64,000 nucleotides of DNA from Zoogloeaceae bacterium (GCA_024235635.1 JACKMA010000005.1:124001-188000), one strand, 5' to 3'. Counted from the first letter of the stretch, positions 8,254-17,566 are shown. Notes: generated by a model from the letters alone, not told the origin. Numbers and translations: made by a program.

Positions 8254-10218
8254 ATGACCGAAGCCAATGCCGGGGCCAGCAGCAGCGCGGCCCAGACCAT
8301 GAACTTCCAGGCCGAGGTGAAGCAACTGCTTCACCTGATGATTCATTCGCTGTATTCCAACCGCGAGATCTTCCTCAGGGAACTGATCTCCAATGCGGCC
8401 GACGCCTGCGACAAGCTGCGCTTCGAGTCGCTCGACAATCCCGAACTGCTCGAAGGCGGCGGTGACGCCCGGATCCGAGTCAGTTTCGACAGCGACAGCC
8501 GCACCGTGATCGTGTCGGACAACGGCATCGGCATGAGCCGCGACGAGGTCGTAAACAACCTCGGCACGATCGCGAAGTCGGGCACCCGCGAGTTCTTCGG
8601 TGCGCTCACCGGCGACCGCCAGAAGGATGCCCACCTGATCGGTCAGTTCGGGGTCGGCTTCTATTCGTCCTTCATCGTCGCCGACAAGGTGACCGTGCTG
8701 ACCCGCCGCGCCGGTGCCCCGGTGACCGAGGCGGTCCAGTGGGAATGCACGATGAGCGGCGACACTGCCGGTGCCTACACCATCGAATCGGCCGAGAAGG
8801 CCGGCCGTGGCACCGAGATCATTCTGCATCTGCGCGAGGATCAGGACGACCTGCTGTCGGGCTGGCGCCTGCGCTCGCTGATCCGCAAGTACTCGGACCA
8901 CATCGTCCAGCCGATCGTCATGAAGAAGGAGGCATGGGACGAGGAGAAGAAGGCGCAGATCGAGACCGACGAGGACGAGACCGTCAACCAGGCCAGTGCA
9001 CTGTGGGCACGGGCCAAGAGCGAGATCAGCGACGACGAGTACAAGGCCTTCTACAAGCATGTCGGCCATGACTACGACGAGCCGCTGGCGTGGACCCACT
9101 CGCGCGTCGAGGGCCGCCACGAATATACGCAGCTGCTGTACGTGCCTTCGCACGCGCCGTTCGACCTGTGGGATCGCAACGCCCGCCATGGCGTCAAGCT
9201 CTACGTCAAGCGGGTGTTCATCATGGACGACGCCGAGAAGCTGATGCCGCTGTACCTGCGCTTCGTGCGCGGCGTGGTCGACTCGGCCGACCTGCCGCTC
9301 AACGTGTCGCGCGAGATTCTGCAGGAGTCGAAGGACATCGACGCGATCCGCGCCGGCTGCACCAAGAAGGTGTTGTCGATGCTCGAGGACCTGGCCGAGA
9401 ACGACAAGGAGAAGTACGACGGATTCTGGAAGGAATTCGGCCGCGTCCTGAAGGAAGGGGTCGGCGAGGACTTCGCCAACAAGGAGAAGATTGCCGGCCT
9501 GCTGCGCTTCTCGACGACCCATGACGACAGCGAGGCGCAGACCGTGTCGCTGGCCGACTACATCGGTCGCATGAAGGAAGGCCAGGACAAGATCTACTAC
9601 GTCACCGCGGAGAGCTTCAAGGCGGCGCGGAACAGCCCGCACCTGGAGATCTTCCGCAAGAAGGGCATCGAGGTGCTGCTGCTGGCCGACCGCGTCGACG
9701 AATGGGTGGTCGGCAGCCTGACCGAATTCGACGGCAAGTCGCTGCAGTCGGTGGCCAAGGGCGGACTCGATCTGGGCGATCTCGAAGACCAGGACGAGAA
9801 GAAGGCCGCCGAGGCTGCGGCCGACGACATGAAGGAACTGGTCGAGAAGATGAAGGCCACGCTCGGCGAGCGCGTCAAGGAGGTCCGGGTGACCCACCGC
9901 CTGACCGATTCGCCGGCCTGCTTGGTCGCCGACGAACACGACATGGGGCAGAATCTCGCCCGCATCCTGAAGGCGGCCGGTCAGGACGCGCCGGCCAGCC
10001 AGCCGATTCTCGAGATCAATCCGACGCATCCCGCGGTGCGCCGCCTCAACCACGAGAGCGATCGCTTCGACGACTGGGCGCAGGTGCTGTTCGACCAGGC
10101 GCTGCTCGCCGAAGGCGGCACGCTCGAGGATCCCGCCAGCTTCGTCAAGCGCATCAACGCGCTGATGCTGGCGATGAGCGGGGATTCCGGCGAAAGCAGG
10201 ATCATCGTCGAATCCTGA
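8254..10218 (+). CDS. htpG: Chaperone protein HtpG (Hsp90)
   Basis: A 654-residue bacterial Hsp90, an ATP-dependent cytosolic chaperone for late folding of client proteins. The GHKL ATPase domain has ELISNAADACDKLRFESL (Glu/Asn), the DNGIGM motif, GTIAKSGTREF and GQFGVGFYSSFIVADKV. The middle domain includes the catalytic-loop region LPLNVSREILQESKDI and the C-terminal dimerisation domain ends at LMLAMSGDSG. Length matches the family. A GGAG ribosome-binding site lies at 8241-8244. It is preceded by an RpoH promoter and followed by an intrinsic terminator, so it is a monocistronic heat-shock gene. Confidence 0.98.
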   Translation: MTEANAGASSSAAQTMNFQAEVKQLLHLMIHSLYSNREIFLRELISNAADACDKLRFESLDNPELLEGGGDARIRVSFDSDSRTVIVSDNGIGMSRDEVVNNLGTIAKSGTREFFGALTGDRQKDAHLIGQFGVGFYSSFIVADKVTVLTRRAGAPVTEAVQWECTMSGDTAGAYTIESAEKAGRGTEIILHLREDQDDLLSGWRLRSLIRKYSDHIVQPIVMKKEAWDEEKKAQIETDEDETVNQASALWARAKSEISDDEYKAFYKHVGHDYDEPLAWTHSRVEGRHEYTQLLYVPSHAPFDLWDRNARHGVKLYVKRVFIMDDAEKLMPLYLRFVRGVVDSADLPLNVSREILQESKDIDAIRAGCTKKVLSMLEDLAENDKEKYDGFWKEFGRVLKEGVGEDFANKEKIAGLLRFSTTHDDSEAQTVSLADYIGRMKEGQDKIYYVTAESFKAARNSPHLEIFRKKGIEVLLLADRVDEWVVGSLTEFDGKSLQSVAKGGLDLGDLEDQDEKKAAEAAADDMKELVEKMKATLGERVKEVRVTHRLTDSPACLVADEHDMGQNLARILKAAGQDAPASQPILEINPTHPAVRRLNHESDRFDDWAQVLFDQALLAEGGTLEDPASFVKRINALMLAMSGDSGESRIIVES

Positions 10219-10245
10219 ATCGGAACATCCGTCCTGGAAGGGTCT

Positions 10246-10271
10246 CGGGGAGCCTGCGGGCTCCCCGTTTT
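10246..10271 (+). terminator. Rho-independent terminator after htpG
   Basis: A perfect 9-bp stem (CGGGGAGCC at 10246-10254 with GGCTCCCCG at 10259-10267), a four-base loop (TGCG) and a T4 tract (10268-10271). It lies 28 bp past the htpG stop and before the convergent TSUP gene. Confidence 0.92.
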
Positions 10272-10299
10272 GATGGCGGGCGCCGCACGGCGCCGACCT

Positions 10300-11130
10300 T
10301 CAGCCGCCGTAGGCGATCCAACCGCTGCCGCGTCCGAGCATCAACAGCGCGACGGCGAAGCACACCAGTGCGAATGCCTGGTCGAGGCGGTGGCCCTGAA
10401 CCCGACCGGCGACCAGGCGGCCGGCCAGCAAGGCCAGCGCGGCACCACCGGCGAACGGCAGTGCGGTCGGCCAGTCGATGCGTCCATGCAGACCGGCGGC
10501 AACGATGCCGCCGATCGATACCAGTGCGATCACCGCCAGCGAGGTCGCCAGGATGCTGCGGCTGTCGAGGTCGGTATGGCGCTGCAGCGCCGGCACGATG
10601 ACGAAACCGCCGCCGACGCCGAGCAGCCCGCTGAGGGTGCCGGAGAGCAGCCCGACGGCGGCCAGCGCCCGCGCGCACGGTGCGGTCCAGTGCAGCCGCC
10701 CCTCGGCCGGATCGACATGGCACGGCAACGGCCGCCGCGCCGATGCGGACTCTCCGACCGTCGGGCGGGCACGGCGCCAGCTGCGAACCCCGGTGACGAC
10801 GAGCACGCCGGCGAAGGCGATCAGCAATGGCGGATTCGGAATGTGCTCGGCCAGCCAGACGCCGATCGGTGCCGCCAGCATGCCGATGCTGCCGATCAGG
10901 GTGGCAGCCCGATAACGGACGATGCCATCCCGCAGCCCGAGGCCGGCGCCGAGCATGGCCGCCAGGCCGACCGCGATCAGGCCCACCGGCGCGGCCGCGA
11001 TCATCGGCAGGTGCAGACCGAAGACCAGCAGCGGCACCGCGATGATGCCACCGCCGGCACCGGAGAGCGCGAGCACCAGGCCGACCACGCCACCCAGCAG
11101 CGCGGCGATCAGGGCGGGATCGGGCGACAT
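10300..11130 (-). CDS. TSUP (TauE/SafE) family sulfite/sulfur-anion exporter
   Basis: A 276-residue membrane protein with about eight hydrophobic segments arranged as two repeats. The repeats carry the TSUP glycine signatures: LLGGVVGLVLALSGAGGGIIAVPLLVF in the first half and LLSGTLSGLLGVGGGFVIVPAL in the second. TSUP proteins move sulfite, thiosulfate or other small sulfur or organic anions. It is encoded 19 bp downstream of the persulfide-dioxygenase-like metallohydrolase gene on the same strand. That pairing is known from blh/TSUP detoxification loci (for example BigR-regulated operons) and suggests export of sulfite formed from persulfide. The substrate is an inference. Confidence 0.92.
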   Translation of the reverse strand: MSPDPALIAALLGGVVGLVLALSGAGGGIIAVPLLVFGLHLPMIAAAPVGLIAVGLAAMLGAGLGLRDGIVRYRAATLIGSIGMLAAPIGVWLAEHIPNPPLLIAFAGVLVVTGVRSWRRARPTVGESASARRPLPCHVDPAEGRLHWTAPCARALAAVGLLSGTLSGLLGVGGGFVIVPALQRHTDLDSRSILATSLAVIALVSIGGIVAAGLHGRIDWPTALPFAGGAALALLAGRLVAGRVQGHRLDQAFALVCFAVALLMLGRGSGWIAYGG

Positions 11131-11149
11131 TGGCCCCGGGTTTTTCCGG

Positions 11150-12028
11150 TCACAGGCGATTCAGCGGGATCTTGAGGTAGCGGGTGCCATTGTCTTCCGC
11201 CGGCGGCAACTCCCCGGCCCGCATGTTTACCTGGACCGACGGCAGCATCAGCGTCGGCATGTCGAGGGTGGCATCGCGGGCGGTGCGCATCGCGACGAAG
11301 TCGTCCTCGGCGATGCCGTCGTGAACATGGACGTTGTCGCGGCGCTGCGCCGCGACGGTCGTCGTCCACGCCGCGGTGCGACCTTCGGGCGGGTAATCGT
11401 GGCACAGGTAGAGGCGTGTCTCGGACGGCAATGCCAGCAGCCGGCGGATCGATCGATAAAGCGTGCGGGCGTCGCCGCCTGGAAAGTCGCAGCGCGCGGT
11501 GCCGTAGTCGGGCATGAACAGGGTGTCGCCGACGAAGGCCGAGGCGGTGTCGTCGTGGTGCACGACGTAGCTCATGCACGCCGGCGTATGTCCCGGCGTG
11601 TGCATTGCCCGGCACGGCAGCGTGCCGATGCGAAAGGCCTCGCCGTCGGCGAACAGGTGGTCGAATTGACTGCCGTCGGGGGTGAATTCGCTGCCGGCAT
11701 TGAACAGCTCGGCGAAGGTTTGCTGGACTGCGACGATAGGGGCACCGATGGCAATCCGGCCGCCGAGGCGGCGGCGCAGGTAGGGTGCGGCCGACAGGTG
11801 ATCGGCATGGGCGTGGGTCTCCAGGATCCACTCGACGCGGGCGCCCAGCGCCTCGACGCGGTCGATCAGTCGATCCGCGCCGACAGTCGCGGTGCGCCCC
11901 GAGCGATGATCGAAATCCAGCACCGGATCGACGATCGCGCAGGCGTCGCTGGCGCGATCGACGACGATGTAGCTGACCGTGCCGGTGGGCTCGTCGTAGA
12001 AGCTGTCAATCTGCAGAGACGGGTTCAT
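11150..12028 (-). CDS. MBL-fold metallohydrolase, persulfide dioxygenase-like (Blh/ETHE1-type)
   Basis: A 292-residue metallo-beta-lactamase-fold protein. Metal ligands are visible: ETHAHADHLS gives the H72-x-H74-x-D76-H77 motif, followed by MHTPGHTP, FVGDTLFMPDYG with the bridging Asp, and LCHDYPP with the last His. The sequence opens with IDSFYDEPTGTVSYIVVD, as in Blh/ETHE1-type proteins rather than glyoxalase II. ETHE1-like enzymes use one Fe(II) to oxidise glutathione persulfide to sulfite. The adjacent TSUP exporter supports a sulfur-detoxification role. No BigR-like repressor lies nearby. Activity is inferred from family and context. Confidence 0.87.
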   Translation of the reverse strand: MNPSLQIDSFYDEPTGTVSYIVVDRASDACAIVDPVLDFDHRSGRTATVGADRLIDRVEALGARVEWILETHAHADHLSAAPYLRRRLGGRIAIGAPIVAVQQTFAELFNAGSEFTPDGSQFDHLFADGEAFRIGTLPCRAMHTPGHTPACMSYVVHHDDTASAFVGDTLFMPDYGTARCDFPGGDARTLYRSIRRLLALPSETRLYLCHDYPPEGRTAAWTTTVAAQRRDNVHVHDGIAEDDFVAMRTARDATLDMPTLMLPSVQVNMRAGELPPAEDNGTRYLKIPLNRL

Positions 12029-12106
12029 GTCGGCGTATCGGAAGTAGACAGGTGGATCCGGATGCTCTGATGGACGGCCGCGACCGGCCGGAGTTCCACC
12101 ATGTGG

Positions 12107-14272
12107 TCAGGCGTTGCCTTCCCGGCGTCGCCTGCCGAACAGGCCGAACCAGCGTCGTCCCTGGCGCGTCTTTGCCGGTGCCTCGTCGACCTGTTCGCCG
12201 CCTTCGGCGGTGTCCGCCGGTGTCGATTCGGCGTCCTCGTCCGGGGCGGTGCCATCGATCCGCGACAGGTCGGCGGCTTCGACGGTGGCTGCGGCGGAAT
12301 CGGCTTCGGATGCTGCGCTCGCCTCCACGGCGACCTGCTCATCATCGATCTCGTGGCCGGCAATCTCGCCGCCGGAGAGCACATCGTCGCCCCGGTCGGG
12401 GGCGTCGTCCGCGTGCGCCATCGTCGTGTCGGCGGGGAGCACCTGCGAAGCCGCCGGGGCGGAGCCGGGGACGTCCGCGGCTGCCTCGGCAGCGACCGCC
12501 GGCGTCGGCGGGATCGGGTCGTCGCCCTCGGCCTCGTCGGGTTCGATCTCGGCATCGCCGTTCCCGAGCGGACGCGGCGGACGGTTCAGGGCCGGCACGA
12601 TGCGATCGCGGCGCTTGAAGATCGCCGCGATCGGCGGCAGGCCGCGCTTCGGCCGCGGTCCGGTAGGGGCCGCCACGGATTGCGGCGGCGAGGCGAAACC
12701 GCCTTCACTGCGCAATGGAAGCAGGATCGCCGGCTGCTCGAGCAGCGCCGGCGGCGATGGCGCAGCCTCTGACTTCTTCGGCACGGCAGGGCCGGCCGCG
12801 TGTCGTGCGGCGAATTCGGGTTCGGCTGCAGCCTGTTCGGCGGCGGCCTGCTCGGCGGCCGCCCGTTCCTCCTTCTGCCGCCGTTGCGCCGCCATGTTCA
12901 GCTGGCCGCGCTTAACGGCGTTGTGCCGGCGCAGGATGGTGAAGGCCATGGCATCGTAGAGCGGTGTCGGCGCCATGCTGCGCGAGAAGGCGTTGGAGAT
13001 CACCGAGGCGCACATCAGCGGCAGCAGCAGGCTGTGGTTCGCAGTCATCTCCATGACGATGACGAAGGCGGTGATCGGCGACTGGGTGACGCCGGCCAGG
13101 AAAGCCACCATGCCGAGCGCGAGCACTGCCGAACTCTGGGCTTCGGGAAAGAACGGCGCGGCGTCGGCACCGAGCCCGGCGCCGACCGCCAGCGCAGGCG
13201 CGAACAGACCGCCCGGAATGCCGCTGACGAAGGCGAGCAGGATCGCGCCGGCCTTGGCCAGCGCGTAGTAGAGCGGCAGCTGCTCGGTACCTTCGAGTGC
13301 GCCCTTGATCTCGGCGTAGCCGGTGCCGTAGCTGAGGCCGCCGGTGGCGAGGCCGATCAGCGCGGTGCCGAGGCCGCACATCGCGGCGAAGCGAACCGGG
13401 AATGCACGCGCGAAGGCGCCGAGCCGACCCGGCAAGTTGCGCGTGGTCTTGATCAGCAGACGCGTGAACAAGCCGCCGAGGATGCCGCCGCCGGCGCCGC
13501 AGGCGATCACCGGCCACATCGCGTAGGGCCAGCTCATGGTGGCGTGGGTGGTACCGAAATAGGTGTAGGTGCCGAGGGTCGCGAGCGACATCAGACCGGA
13601 GAAGATGACCGCGATCAGCGTCATGCTGTTGGCCATGAACGGCCGGTTTCGCGACAGTTCCTCGATCGCGAACATGATCCCGCCCAATGGCGTATTGAAG
13701 GCCGCGGCGACGCCGGCCGCGCCGCCGGCGATGATCAGGTCGCGGGTCGGCGCGATCCGCCCGCGCTTCTTCCCGGACAGCATGTTGAGCACCGACGCCC
13801 CGACCTGCACCGACGGGCCCTCGCGACCGATCGTGGCGCCCGACAACAGGCCGCCGAGGGTCAGCAGGATCTTGCCGACCAGGATGCGCGGCGACAGCAG
13901 CGCGCGTCGCAGCTTGTCGTCATCGGTGATCGACGCCGCGATGGTCTGGGGTATGCCGCTGCCCTGGGTGCCGGCAAAATATTTACGTGCGAGATAGGCG
14001 GTTGCCGCGAAGCCGGCGGGCGCGATGACCAGCGTCAGCCAGGGCGAGATATGCATCAGCTGCTCGTGGCCGCTGATCGCCAGTTCGGCGGTGATCGCGA
14101 AGATGATCGCCACCAGACCGGCCATCATCGCGGCGCCGACCAGGGCTGCCCGCCGACGCCAGCGGCGCAACGACAGCCAAGGCATCGCGAAGCGATGGCC
14201 ACCGCGCCGGAGCCGACGAAAGTTACTCGTTCGGGATGTCTTGCCGGTCTCGGAGGAGTCGTCGCGGGGCAT
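12107..14272 (-). CDS. ClC-family chloride channel/transporter with long C-terminal extension
   Basis: A 721-residue protein. Residues about 40-448 form a complete ClC core with the anion-selectivity motifs GSGIP (104-108), GREGP (149-153, gating Glu151) and GIPGGLFAPALAVGAGLG. It should exchange or conduct Cl- across the inner membrane. The remaining ~270 residues are not CBS domains. They begin with an Ala/Glu/Gln-rich coiled stretch (repeated AAAEQ) and continue as a Pro/Ala/Asp-rich, acidic, probably disordered cytoplasmic tail. Such a tail is unusual for ClC proteins. An upstream inverted repeat separates it from the divergent marR gene. Confidence 0.92.
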   Translation of the reverse strand: MPRDDSSETGKTSRTSNFRRLRRGGHRFAMPWLSLRRWRRRAALVGAAMMAGLVAIIFAITAELAISGHEQLMHISPWLTLVIAPAGFAATAYLARKYFAGTQGSGIPQTIAASITDDDKLRRALLSPRILVGKILLTLGGLLSGATIGREGPSVQVGASVLNMLSGKKRGRIAPTRDLIIAGGAAGVAAAFNTPLGGIMFAIEELSRNRPFMANSMTLIAVIFSGLMSLATLGTYTYFGTTHATMSWPYAMWPVIACGAGGGILGGLFTRLLIKTTRNLPGRLGAFARAFPVRFAAMCGLGTALIGLATGGLSYGTGYAEIKGALEGTEQLPLYYALAKAGAILLAFVSGIPGGLFAPALAVGAGLGADAAPFFPEAQSSAVLALGMVAFLAGVTQSPITAFVIVMEMTANHSLLLPLMCASVISNAFSRSMAPTPLYDAMAFTILRRHNAVKRGQLNMAAQRRQKEERAAAEQAAAEQAAAEPEFAARHAAGPAVPKKSEAAPSPPALLEQPAILLPLRSEGGFASPPQSVAAPTGPRPKRGLPPIAAIFKRRDRIVPALNRPPRPLGNGDAEIEPDEAEGDDPIPPTPAVAAEAAADVPGSAPAASQVLPADTTMAHADDAPDRGDDVLSGGEIAGHEIDDEQVAVEASAASEADSAAATVEAADLSRIDGTAPDEDAESTPADTAEGGEQVDEAPAKTRQGRRWFGLFGRRRREGNA

Positions 14273-14309
14273 CCGTGTGCCGGGGTCTCTGTTGGGCTGC
14301 GTTCTGTTT

Positions 14310-14352
14310 ATTCACGGCATGGTAACAAATGGTATTCAGAAAAACCGTGAAT
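14310..14352. promoter_or_regulatory. Inverted and direct repeats between clc and marR genes
   Basis: ATTCACGG (14310-14317) and its complement CCGTGAAT (14345-14352) flank a 27-bp AT-rich core. Inside the core ATGGTA is repeated at 14319 and 14329, one helical turn apart. The site sits 38 bp from the clc start within the divergent clc/marR gap, where an operator would be expected. The cognate regulator is unknown; the adjacent MarR protein is a candidate. Confidence 0.35.
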
Positions 14353-14498
14353 CACTGCGCCTCGCCGATGCGAATCGATTCCGGGCGTCGATTCGGCGAC
14401 GTAGAATAGCGCTCGCACGGCGGCACCCGGCCCGCGGGGAGGGTGGCTGTCGGCAGCTGGGGACCGGCTCCAGGTCCTTTGTTCCGAGGGCAGCAGCG

Positions 14499-15017
14499 AT
14501 GACCGTATACAGCAATTCGCAGCCGGCGATCGAACCCGGCGACGGGCCGGATCCCTTGTCCTTGCTGATTCGCTTTCGCGTGCTGATCCGTGCGGCACAG
14601 AGACATTCCCAGTGGATCGAGCGGCAGAGCGGCATCACCGGCGCGCAATTGTGGGCGTTGCAGGAGCTGGCAGACGATCCCGGCCTGAGGGTCGGCGAGC
14701 TCGCCAAGCGCATGGCCCTGCATCAATCGACCGCGTCGAACATGGTGGACAAGCTCGCCACGTTGGACCTGTTGCGCCGCGAGCGCGGCAGCGCCGATCA
14801 GCGCGTCGTTCGGCTCTACCCGACGCCGGAAGGGCTGGCGCTGCTGTCGCGGGCACCGTCACCGGCGCGAGGTGTGCTGCTCGAGGCCTTGCGTGCGATG
14901 GATCCGCAGGCGCGCGGTCAGCTGCAACTGGCGCTCGATGCGCTGGTGGACCGGCTCCGCGACATGGATGCCGGTTTCGGCTTGCAGCCGATGCCCTTCA
15001 TGGAAGGGGCGGGCTGA
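14499..15017 (+). CDS. MarR-family transcriptional regulator
   Basis: A 172-residue winged-helix repressor. SGITGAQLWALQELADDPGLRVGELAKRM gives the first helices, LHQSTASNMVDKLATLDLLRR is the recognition helix, and RGSADQRVVRLYPTPEGL is the wing. The start at 14499 fits the family length and has GAGGG about 10 bases upstream; the frame remains open upstream without homology. It is divergent from the ClC gene, which it might control. The ligand is unknown. Confidence 0.88.
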   Translation: MTVYSNSQPAIEPGDGPDPLSLLIRFRVLIRAAQRHSQWIERQSGITGAQLWALQELADDPGLRVGELAKRMALHQSTASNMVDKLATLDLLRRERGSADQRVVRLYPTPEGLALLSRAPSPARGVLLEALRAMDPQARGQLQLALDALVDRLRDMDAGFGLQPMPFMEGAG

Positions 15018-15044
15018 GCTCGCGCGGCCGCCCGGGGCGGCTGG

Positions 15045-16229
15045 TCAGTGGCGCCCCTTCTTCGACAGTTCGCGAATCGCCCGGCCAAGGCCATCGAGGG
15101 TCAGCGGAAACATGCGTCCACCGAAAATGTCGGCGATCACGCGGATCGAGTGACGGTATTCCCATGAGCGCTCGGGCTCGGGGTTGAGCCAGGCCGCCGC
15201 TGGATAGGCATCGAGCAGGCGCCGCAGCCAGACCGCGCCGGCTTCTTCGTTGAGATACTCGATCGCGCCGCGCTGGTGCAGGATCTCGTAAGGGCTCATG
15301 GTCGCGTCGCCGACGATCACCAGCTTGTAGTCCGACGGGTACTTGTGGATCACGTCGAGGGTCGGAATCCGTTCGGTGTGGCGGCGGCTGCTGTCGCGCC
15401 AGACCCAGTCATAGACGCAGTTGTGGAAGTAGAAATATTCGAGGTGCTTGAACTCGCTGCGGCTCGCCGAGAACAGCTCCTCGCAGACCTTGACGTGATC
15501 CTCCATCGAGCCCCCCACGTCGAAGAACATCAGCACCTTGATGGCGTTGTGTCGCTCCGGTCGCATCAGCAGATCGAGCCAGCCGGCATTGCGTGCGGTC
15601 GCCGCGATGGTGCCGTCGAGATCCAGCTCGTCGGCGGCGCCGGTACGCGCGAATCGGCGCAGTCTGCGCAGCGCCACCTTGATGTTGCGGGTGCCCAGTT
15701 CGACGCTGTCGTCGAGGTTGCGGTATTCGCGGCGCGCCCACACCTTGACCGCCGTCCGGTTGCCGGCCGACTCGCCGCCGATGCGAATCCCCTCCGGATG
15801 ATAGCCGCTGTTGCCGAACGGCGACGTGCCGCCGGTACCGACCCATTTGCTGCCGCCCTGATGACGCTTCTTCTGTTCGGCCAGACGCTTCGCCAGCTCT
15901 TCCATCAGGCGGTCCCAGCCGAGCTTTTCGAGGGCGGCCTTCTGTTCCGGCGTGAGGTGGCGGCGGGTCAGGGCTCGCAGCCATTCCTGGGGGATCTCTG
16001 CGTCCAGGCCGGGCAACTCGGCGACGCCTTCGAAATAGCTGCCGAACGCGCGGTCGAATCGATCGTACAAGGCCTCGTCCTTGATCAGGCAGGTCCGTGC
16101 GTACACATAGAAGTCGTCGATCGAATGTCCGCACACGCGGGCCTGCAGTCCTTCCAGCAGGGTCAGGTATTCCTTGGTTGACACCGGCAGGCCGGCGCCG
16201 CGCAAATGCATGAAGAAGTCGATCAGCAT
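15045..16229 (-). CDS. CoxE-like VWA-domain protein
   Basis: A 394-residue cytosolic protein of the CoxE-like von Willebrand A group, usually paired with a MoxR AAA+ ATPase, which is encoded in the same unit (17567-18409). The N-terminus (MLIDFFMHLRGAGLPVSTKEYLTLLEGL) is typical. The MIDAS-like strand is VLMFFDVGGSMEDHV, followed by YFYFHNCVYD and KLVIVGDATMSPYE. Family pairs are thought to act as metal-insertion or maturation machinery, but the client here is unknown. It ends the minus-strand unit 15 bp after the EAL-HDOD gene. Confidence 0.9.
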   Translation of the reverse strand: MLIDFFMHLRGAGLPVSTKEYLTLLEGLQARVCGHSIDDFYVYARTCLIKDEALYDRFDRAFGSYFEGVAELPGLDAEIPQEWLRALTRRHLTPEQKAALEKLGWDRLMEELAKRLAEQKKRHQGGSKWVGTGGTSPFGNSGYHPEGIRIGGESAGNRTAVKVWARREYRNLDDSVELGTRNIKVALRRLRRFARTGAADELDLDGTIAATARNAGWLDLLMRPERHNAIKVLMFFDVGGSMEDHVKVCEELFSASRSEFKHLEYFYFHNCVYDWVWRDSSRRHTERIPTLDVIHKYPSDYKLVIVGDATMSPYEILHQRGAIEYLNEEAGAVWLRRLLDAYPAAAWLNPEPERSWEYRHSIRVIADIFGGRMFPLTLDGLGRAIRELSKKGRH

Positions 16230-16244
16230 TGCGGTCGGGCCTCC

Positions 16245-17561
16245 TCAGTCCGCGACGTCCAGCGCCCACGCGAGCGCGCGCGCGTGGCATTCGCCGGCCT
16301 CTTCGACGGTGACGCCGGATGCCTGTGCGGCCTGTTCCAGCTCGTGTCGGTCGGCCCGCTCGCAGGCCCCAGCCAGAGCCAGCAGCCGCGCCCCGCGGCC
16401 TTCGTCCGCGAGCAGCGCGGCATGAATGTCGGCCGGCAGGTCGATGGCCGCCAGGGCGTCGGCCATCGGCATCTCGAGGATCACGTCGATCAGCGACAGC
16501 AGACCGGTCATGAACAGCGCGTCGCGGGTCGCGACCGGCTCGTCGCGCCCCAGCAGTTCCATCATCCGGCCCCGTACCAGCGCTGCTTCCAGTACCGCCG
16601 AGGCCCTCGGCGAGCGGCCGTCGGCCGACAACATCAGCAGCGTCAGCCAGCGCTCCAGTCGGGCGCGGCCGAGCAGCTGCAGCGCATGCTCGAAGGTCTG
16701 CACCGGTTCGGACAATCCGACGGCGGCAGAATTGACGTAGCGCAGCAGGCGCACCGACAGCGCGCCGTCGCGCTTCAGGGCGTCGGCCAGTTCGCGGGTG
16801 TCGGCGTCGCGCCGCAGCCGCGACAGCAGGTCGGCCAGGCGCGCGGTGTCGGGCCCGAGGCTGCGTTTCTCCCAGGGTTCGCGGGCGGTGACGAACCCCC
16901 CCTGGAACAGGCTCGCGCCGAGCGTGCCGGCCAGCGCGAATTCCTCGGGACCGGCAATGCCGCGAATCAGCACGGCACTGGCCGGCGCGGCGGCTCGCAG
17001 TCCGCGAATGCGCCGCGCGAGTGATTCCGGGCTGGCGGCGCCGCCGTCGAAGACCAGCAGGTCGGCTTCGGCCAGCAGCGGCTCGTGGTGCGCGGCCAGT
17101 GGGTCGCCGACGAGGCCGATGCGTACCCCTCGCCGCCGGAGGGCGCCGATGCGCGCGACCAGGGACTCGGCCGGCGGCGCGTCGGCAAAGCTACGTACTA
17201 CCAGCATCAGTTGCCCGCAAGCCAGCGCGTCGACGCTGGTGTGGTCGACGAAGCTGTCGGGCAGTTCGAGCAGCGCCATCCGACGGCCGAGCCGACGGTC
17301 GAGGCCGAAGGCGGCGAGGCTGCGTACCAGTACTTCGGCATAGGCGTGGCGGACCGCGCGTCCGCGCTGTTCGGCGCGGCCTCGCGTCGCCGGCAGGTGA
17401 TTGAACTGATAGCCGATCAGCGCCTGGCCGGCATCGAGCACGGCCTCGCGGCACAGGGTCGCCGCTGCCTGCTGTGTGGTCGTCGGCTCGGGCGCCGGTG
17501 TGGGCCTCGCGCCGGTGGCGGGCGCAGCATCGCCGAACAATCGCTTGAGCAGGCCGAACAT
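16245..17561 (-). CDS. EAL-HDOD (YuxH-like) signalling protein with degenerate EAL
   Basis: A 438-residue protein with the YuxH architecture. A short Pro-rich start (ATGARPTPAPEPTTTQ) is followed by a degenerate EAL-like region: no EAL or DDFGTG motif is seen, though LVFDGGAASPESLARRI and SAVLIRGIAGPEEF are positioned like its strands. The C-terminal HDOD domain has LLSRLRRDADTRELADALKRDGALSVRLLRYVNSAAVGLSEPVQTFEHALQLLGRARLERWL. It is unlikely to hydrolyse c-di-GMP. It is encoded between the MoxR and CoxE-like genes with gaps of 5 and 15 bp, an atypical insertion into that gene pair. Confidence 0.85.
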   Translation of the reverse strand: MFGLLKRLFGDAAPATGARPTPAPEPTTTQQAAATLCREAVLDAGQALIGYQFNHLPATRGRAEQRGRAVRHAYAEVLVRSLAAFGLDRRLGRRMALLELPDSFVDHTSVDALACGQLMLVVRSFADAPPAESLVARIGALRRRGVRIGLVGDPLAAHHEPLLAEADLLVFDGGAASPESLARRIRGLRAAAPASAVLIRGIAGPEEFALAGTLGASLFQGGFVTAREPWEKRSLGPDTARLADLLSRLRRDADTRELADALKRDGALSVRLLRYVNSAAVGLSEPVQTFEHALQLLGRARLERWLTLLMLSADGRSPRASAVLEAALVRGRMMELLGRDEPVATRDALFMTGLLSLIDVILEMPMADALAAIDLPADIHAALLADEGRGARLLALAGACERADRHELEQAAQASGVTVEEAGECHARALAWALDVAD

Positions 17562-17566
17562 CGCGA

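Noticed and set aside
7807..10053. A 748-codon open frame on the minus strand across greB and htpG
   Set aside because: It is antisense to two conserved genes and is explained by codon bias.
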